From: Niveispirillum sp. | Lineage (GTDB): Bacteria; Pseudomonadota; Alphaproteobacteria; Azospirillales; Azospirillaceae | Direction of reading: 5' to 3' | Assembly (NCBI GenBank): GCA_016463045.1 | Contig: JAEMSB010000067.1 | Span: 2,127 to 12,491, forward strand | DNA length: 10,365 nucleotides | The notes under the pieces: generated by a model | Database searches by the model: none | Told to the model about the DNA's origin: nothing | What the model saw: only the letters and a program-made list of their open reading frames with translations | In this document: one piece after another, positions 6,953-10,365 of the stretch | How the letters are laid out: each line of letters starts with the position of its first letter | Position numbering within the stretch: the first letter of the stretch is position 1 | Position numbers and translations under genes: made by a program

Positions 6953-7297
6953 ATGACCGATTACGGTAGGCACAGAAGCAACAGTTCCCTGCGCATGATT
7001 GTGGTGATCTGCAATCTGCTGACCATTGTCGGGTTCGGCCTGATCGGCGTGATCATCGCCTATCTGAAGCGGCAGGACGCCTATGGCACGCTGTGGGAAA
7101 CACACTTTACCTTCATCATCCGCACCTTCTGGTTGGGGGTAGTGGGGATCGTCGTTGCAGCCCTGACCAGTTTCATCGGCATCGGTATCCTGCTGGGTTT
7201 CGTGGTCGGCATCTGGTGGCTGATCCGGGCTGTCGTCGGCCTGCTGCGTGCCATTGACGACCGGCCGATCCTCAACCCGGAAACCTGGTGGATCTGA
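6953..7297 (+). CDS. Small inner-membrane protein, COG3671/DUF4870-like
   Basis: The 114-residue protein has a short polar N-terminus (MTDYGRHRSNSSLR), a first membrane helix at about 14-37, then a polar segment YLKRQDAYGTLWETHF (37-52). One long or two close hydrophobic segments follow at about 55-98, and the tail is DDRPILNPETWWI. The KR-x-DA-x-GT-x-x-x-x-H and P-NPE-W elements are those I recall from small uncharacterised proteobacterial membrane proteins grouped as COG3671; no function is established. The frame is open back to 6878, but ATG 6953 is preferred: AGGGGGG lies six bases upstream and the extension would run into the ppa terminator. It sits alone between that terminator and the promoter region of the acyl-CoA synthetase/acetyltransferase gene. 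No cysteines other than Cys20 are present. Confidence 0.8.
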   Translation: MTDYGRHRSNSSLRMIVVICNLLTIVGFGLIGVIIAYLKRQDAYGTLWETHFTFIIRTFWLGVVGIVVAALTSFIGIGILLGFVVGIWWLIRAVVGLLRAIDDRPILNPETWWI

Positions 7298-7308
7298 TCG
7301 CTGTTTGC

Positions 7309-7337
7309 GGGCGAATGATTGACCCATGTCATCGCCC
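7309..7337. repeat. Inverted repeat upstream of the Pat-like gene (operator or weak hairpin)
   Basis: GGGCG-A-ATGA (7309-7318) pairs with TCAT-CGCCC (7329-7337) with one bulged A and a ten-base centre. A second, offset dyad TGAC-CCAT-GTCA (7320-7331) lies inside. The centre holds the TTGACC -35 candidate. No T-run follows, which argues against a terminator and for a possible protein-binding site. Confidence 0.35.
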
Positions 7338-7346
7338 GACCATGAT
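7319..7346 (+). promoter_or_regulatory. Candidate promoter of the acyl-CoA synthetase/acetyltransferase gene
   Basis: TTGACC (7319-7324, 5 of 6) and CATGAT (7341-7346, 4 of 6) are 16 bases apart. A transcript would start near 7353, leaving a leader of about 60 bases before the AGGAG ribosome binding site at 7406-7410. Motif-based only. Confidence 0.4.
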
Positions 7347-7415
7347 CCTGGTTTATGGTGGCGCCTGCTTCCGGCATGCTGCACGGCAGCGTGATCCCGG
7401 ATACCAGGAGCCACC

Positions 7416-10127
7416 ATGACCATCCGTAACCTGAACAGCCTGTTCAAGCCTGCCTCCGTCGCCCTGATCGGGGCCAGCCGGCGGGACAAATCGGTGGGCA
7501 AGGTGGTGGCCCGCAACCTGTTCAATGCCGGGTTCGACGGGCCGATCATGCCCGTCAATCCGCGCGAACGCTCGATTGAGGGGGTGCTGGCCTATCCGTC
7601 GGTCTCCGATCTGCCCATCACCCCGGAACTGGCCGTTATCGCCACCCCGCCCGCCACTGTGCCGGGCCTGATCGCCGAACTGGGCGCGCGCGGCACCAAG
7701 GCCGCCGTGATCATCACCGCCGGGTTCGCGGAGATGGGGGAGGAGGGACGGAAGCTTCAGCAGGCGGTGCTGGACGCTGCCCGCCCGCATCTTCTGCGCA
7801 TCATCGGGCCGAACTGCCTGGGCATCATGGTGCCGGGCCAGGGGCTGAATGCCAGCTTCTGTCATGTGCCGCCGCTGAAGGGCGACATCGCTCTGGTGGC
7901 GCAGTCAGGGGCGGTGGTCACTTCCATTGTCGATTGGGCCACACCGCGCGGCATTGGCTTTTCCCACCTGATCTCGCTGGGGTCCAAGGCCGATGTCGAT
8001 TTCGGCGACATGCTGGATTATCTGGCGCAGGACGGGTCGGTGCGGGCCATCCTGCTTTATGTGGAGGCCATCACCTCTGCGCGTAAATTCATGTCGGCGG
8101 CCCGCACCGCCGCGCGCGCCAAGCCCGTGATCGTCATCAAGGCGGGCCGCAGCGAGGAAGGGTCGCGCGCCGCCAGTTCGCATACCGGCGCCCTGGCCGG
8201 GGCGGACGCCGTCTATGACGCCGCCTTCCGCCGTGCCGGCATGCTGCGCGTGGGTGAGTTGGACGAACTGTTCGCGGCGGTGGAAACGCTGGCCACCGGC
8301 GTGCAGATCGGCGGCGACCGGCTGGCCATTCTCACCAATGGGGGTGGAGTGGGTGTGCTGGCCACCGATACCCTGATCGCCGGCGGCGGGCGGCTGGCGC
8401 AATTGTCGCCGGACACCCTGGCGCAGTTGGACAAGGTGCTGCCGCCGACCTGGAGCCATGGCAATCCCGTGGACATTATCGGCGACGCGGATGGCAGGCG
8501 CTATGCCGACGCCCTGAAAATCGTGATGGCAGACAAGAATATCGACGCCGTCCTGGTCATGAACTGCCCCACGGCGGTCGCCGACGGGGCCGATGCGGCC
8601 CAGGCCGTGGCCGATATCGTGCGGGAACAGAACAGCCGGGCCGGCGGTGGCCGCCGCCTGCCGGTGCTGGGCTGCTGGCTGGGCGAACAGCAGGCGGCCC
8701 CGTCGCGCCGGCTGCTGGACCATGCCCGCATCCCGCATTACCAGACGCCGAACCAGGCCATCCGCGCCTTCCTGCATCTGGTGCAGTATCGCCGCAATCA
8801 GGAACTGTTGATGGAAACCCCGGTCAGCGCGCCGGAACAGTTCGATGTGGATATGGGGGCGGTGCGCCCCGTCATCGACACCGCGCTGGCCGACGGGCGC
8901 GGCTGGCTGTCGGAGTTTGAGGCGAAGGAGGTCCTGCGCGCCTATGGCATTCCTTGCGTCCAGACCGTCACCGCCGCCACCCCGGCAGAGGCGGAACGGG
9001 CGGCCAAGCGGCTGGGCGGGCGCACCGCGCTGAAAATCCTGTCGCCCGACATCACGCATAAATCCGACCTGGGAGGTGTTTCGCTCAACCTGCTGCCGAC
9101 GCAGGTCTGGGCGGAGGCCGAGGCGATGCTGGAACGTATCCGCACCGCCATGCCCGACGCCCGGATTGAAGGTTTCACGGTGCAGGAGATGGCGCATCGG
9201 CCCGGTGCGCAGGAACTGATCCTGGGCATGGTGGATGATCCGCTGTTTGGCCCCGTCATCCTGTTCGGGGCCGGTGGCGTGGCGGTCGAGGTGCTGGACG
9301 ACAAGGCTCTGGCCCTGGCGCCCTTGAACCTGAACCTGGCGCGCGACGCCATGGCCCGCACCCGTATCTATAAGCTGTTGCAGGGCTTCCGCCACATGGC
9401 GCGGGCCGATCTGGACGCCGTGGCCCTGACCATGACCAAGGTCAGCCAGCTGATCACCGATTTCCCGGAAATCGCGGAGCTGGATATCAACCCGCTCTAT
9501 GCCGATGAGGCGGGTGTGTTGGCGCTGGATGCCCGCATCAAGGTGAAGCCGCTGACCGAGCGGTCGCTGAAACGGCTGGCCATCCGTGCATATCCCAAGA
9601 AGCTGGAACATACGCTGACCTTGCGGTCAGGCCGCGAATTCCGGGTCCGGCCCATAAGGCCGGAGGATGAGCCGGCGATCCATGACATGATCGCGGCCAC
9701 CAGCGTGGAGGATATGCGTCTGCGCTTCTTCGCCCCCATGCGCCGCCTGTCGCATCAGATGGCGGCCCGCCTGACCCAGATCGACTATGACCGCGAAATG
9801 GCCCTGGTCGCCATCCCGCAGGATTTGAGTGACCCGGACAAGCCCGGCCCCATCTTCGGCGTGGTCCGCATCACCGCCGACCCGGACAATGAGCGGGCCG
9901 AATATGCCGTGCTGGTCCGGTCCGACATGAAAGGCAAGGGTCTGGGCTCCCGCCTGATGAAGGCCATCCTGGCCTATGCCGACAGCCGCGGCATCCAGGA
10001 GGTGTTTGGCGAGGTCTTACGCGAAAATGCCGGCATGCTGGGCCTGTGCCGTGATCTGGGCTTTACCTTCCATGACAGCCCCGACGATCACGGGATCGTG
10101 GAGGTCAGTTACCGGTTCAAGCGGTAG
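7416..10127 (+). CDS. NDP-forming acyl-CoA synthetase fused to GNAT acetyltransferase (Pat/PatZ-type protein lysine acetyltransferase)
   Basis: This 903-residue cytosolic fusion has, in order: a CoA-binding Rossmann domain (about 1-130, beginning LFKPASVALIGASRRDKSVG); a succinyl-CoA-ligase-like domain (about 145-290) with AASSHTGALAGADAVYDAAF and a catalytic-type His256; a linker ligase domain (about 295-460); an ATP-grasp domain (about 498-720) with SPDITHKSDLGGV (His548) and GAGGVAVEVLDD (618-629); and a GNAT domain (about 730-903) whose acetyl-CoA loop is VRSDMKGKGLGSRLM (834-848). The layout matches Salmonella Pat and E. coli PatZ, which acetylate acetyl-CoA synthetase and other proteins. 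Unlike E. coli PatZ, where the His256 region reads NTTAG, the synthetase half here looks intact, so ADP-forming acyl-CoA synthesis or an acyl-CoA sensing role is possible. AGGAG five bases before the ATG sets the start. It appears monocistronic. Confidence 0.93.
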   Translation: MTIRNLNSLFKPASVALIGASRRDKSVGKVVARNLFNAGFDGPIMPVNPRERSIEGVLAYPSVSDLPITPELAVIATPPATVPGLIAELGARGTKAAVIITAGFAEMGEEGRKLQQAVLDAARPHLLRIIGPNCLGIMVPGQGLNASFCHVPPLKGDIALVAQSGAVVTSIVDWATPRGIGFSHLISLGSKADVDFGDMLDYLAQDGSVRAILLYVEAITSARKFMSAARTAARAKPVIVIKAGRSEEGSRAASSHTGALAGADAVYDAAFRRAGMLRVGELDELFAAVETLATGVQIGGDRLAILTNGGGVGVLATDTLIAGGGRLAQLSPDTLAQLDKVLPPTWSHGNPVDIIGDADGRRYADALKIVMADKNIDAVLVMNCPTAVADGADAAQAVADIVREQNSRAGGGRRLPVLGCWLGEQQAAPSRRLLDHARIPHYQTPNQAIRAFLHLVQYRRNQELLMETPVSAPEQFDVDMGAVRPVIDTALADGRGWLSEFEAKEVLRAYGIPCVQTVTAATPAEAERAAKRLGGRTALKILSPDITHKSDLGGVSLNLLPTQVWAEAEAMLERIRTAMPDARIEGFTVQEMAHRPGAQELILGMVDDPLFGPVILFGAGGVAVEVLDDKALALAPLNLNLARDAMARTRIYKLLQGFRHMARADLDAVALTMTKVSQLITDFPEIAELDINPLYADEAGVLALDARIKVKPLTERSLKRLAIRAYPKKLEHTLTLRSGREFRVRPIRPEDEPAIHDMIAATSVEDMRLRFFAPMRRLSHQMAARLTQIDYDREMALVAIPQDLSDPDKPGPIFGVVRITADPDNERAEYAVLVRSDMKGKGLGSRLMKAILAYADSRGIQEVFGEVLRENAGMLGLCRDLGFTFHDSPDDHGIVEVSYRFKR

Positions 10128-10176
10128 GGTGGAAGCATCCCGCCGCCAAAGCATACCGGCAATATTCCTTCGTGCA

Positions 10177-10206
10177 TTGACCCCGATGCTTGCCGAAAAG
10201 CATAAG
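10177..10206 (+). promoter_or_regulatory. Candidate proB promoter
   Basis: TTGACC (10177-10182, 5 of 6) is followed after 18 bases by CATAAG (10201-10206, 4 of 6). It lies in the 111-base gap between the Pat-like gene and proB. A small dyad, ATGCTT/AAGCAT (10186-10203), occupies the spacer. Motif-based only. Confidence 0.35.
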
Positions 10207-10238
10207 CGAGGCAGGTTTCTTGGGGCGGGATGATTGCC

Positions 10239-10365
10239 ATGGGTGCGTTGTTGGCGGGTTCGCAGGATCTGGGTTCGGCGCGGCGGCTGATCGTGAAGAT
10301 CGGCTCGGCCCTGATGGTCGATGCCGCCACCCACAAAATCCGCACCGAATGGCTGGATACCGTGG
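10239..10365 (+). CDS. proB: Glutamate 5-kinase, N-terminal fragment (truncated by window edge)
   Basis: The first 42 residues are visible. The stretch SARRLIVKIGSALMVDAA fits the N-terminal beta strand and phosphate-binding loop of amino-acid kinases; Lys20 in VKIGSAL corresponds to the Lys of VVKLGTSVL in E. coli ProB. TEWLDTV then matches the start of the following helix in alphaproteobacterial ProB. ProB phosphorylates glutamate as the first step of proline synthesis. Two in-frame ATGs exist (10230 and 10239). The second is preferred because GGGGCGGG (10222-10229) sits nine bases before it, while the same G-run abuts the first. Another amino-acid kinase, such as an acetylglutamate or aspartate kinase, is less likely given the RRLIVKIGS wording. 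The rest of the gene lies outside the window. Confidence 0.8.
   Translation, partial: MGALLAGSQDLGSARRLIVKIGSALMVDAATHKIRTEWLDTV

Noticed and set aside
7905..9611. Minus-strand open frame of 568 codons antisense to the Pat-like gene
   Set aside because: It is fully inside a well-supported gene, with Arg/Gln/His/Gly-rich composition and no recognisable domain: a GC shadow.
10133..10203. AAGCAT occurring three times between the Pat-like gene and proB
   Set aside because: The spacing is irregular and the unit is only six bases; it looks coincidental and is no CRISPR or iteron.

Overview
The window is a GC-rich, densely packed chromosomal segment of core and near-core genes. The GC-rich third codon positions, a 917-residue SecA with a C-terminal zinc motif, the SecA/parvulin pairing and the style of the proteins suggest an alphaproteobacterium, probably of the Rhodospirillales/Azospirillaceae type. 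The taxonomic placement is inference. There is no integrase, transposase, CRISPR array, tRNA, rRNA or phage gene, and nothing in base composition suggests recent transfer.

Left part (minus strand, read right to left): secA (2058-4811) is followed, after a 115-base gap, by a tight three-gene run. This run is an adrenodoxin-type [2Fe-2S] ferredoxin (1628-1942), a TenA-family aminopyrimidine aminohydrolase/thiaminase II (908-1615), and a ten-helix EamA/RhtA-type transporter (39-911) whose start codon overlaps the tenA stop in an ATGA arrangement. At the extreme left edge an open plus-strand frame ends at base 58, possibly the tail of a convergent neighbour.

Middle: a 349-base divergent intergenic region separates secA from a plus-strand gene for a secreted parvulin-type peptidyl-prolyl isomerase (5161-6090). 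The Sec motor and an exported folding factor thus sit back to back. The parvulin gene ends in a strong GC-rich hairpin. A free-standing family I inorganic pyrophosphatase gene (6297-6830) follows and ends in a perfect 16-bp-stem terminator.

Right part (plus strand): a small COG3671-type membrane protein (6953-7297), then a 903-residue fusion of an NDP-forming acyl-CoA synthetase with a C-terminal GNAT acetyltransferase (7416-10127; Pat/PatZ architecture). The first 42 codons of a probable proB (glutamate 5-kinase) run off the right edge.

I found no clearly new system. The points most worth a second look are the Pat-like protein, whose synthetase half keeps the catalytic-type histidine that E. 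coli PatZ lacks; the coupling of tenA to an EamA transporter, which suggests a thiamine-pyrimidine transport role; and the dyad symmetry around the putative promoter of the Pat-like gene.
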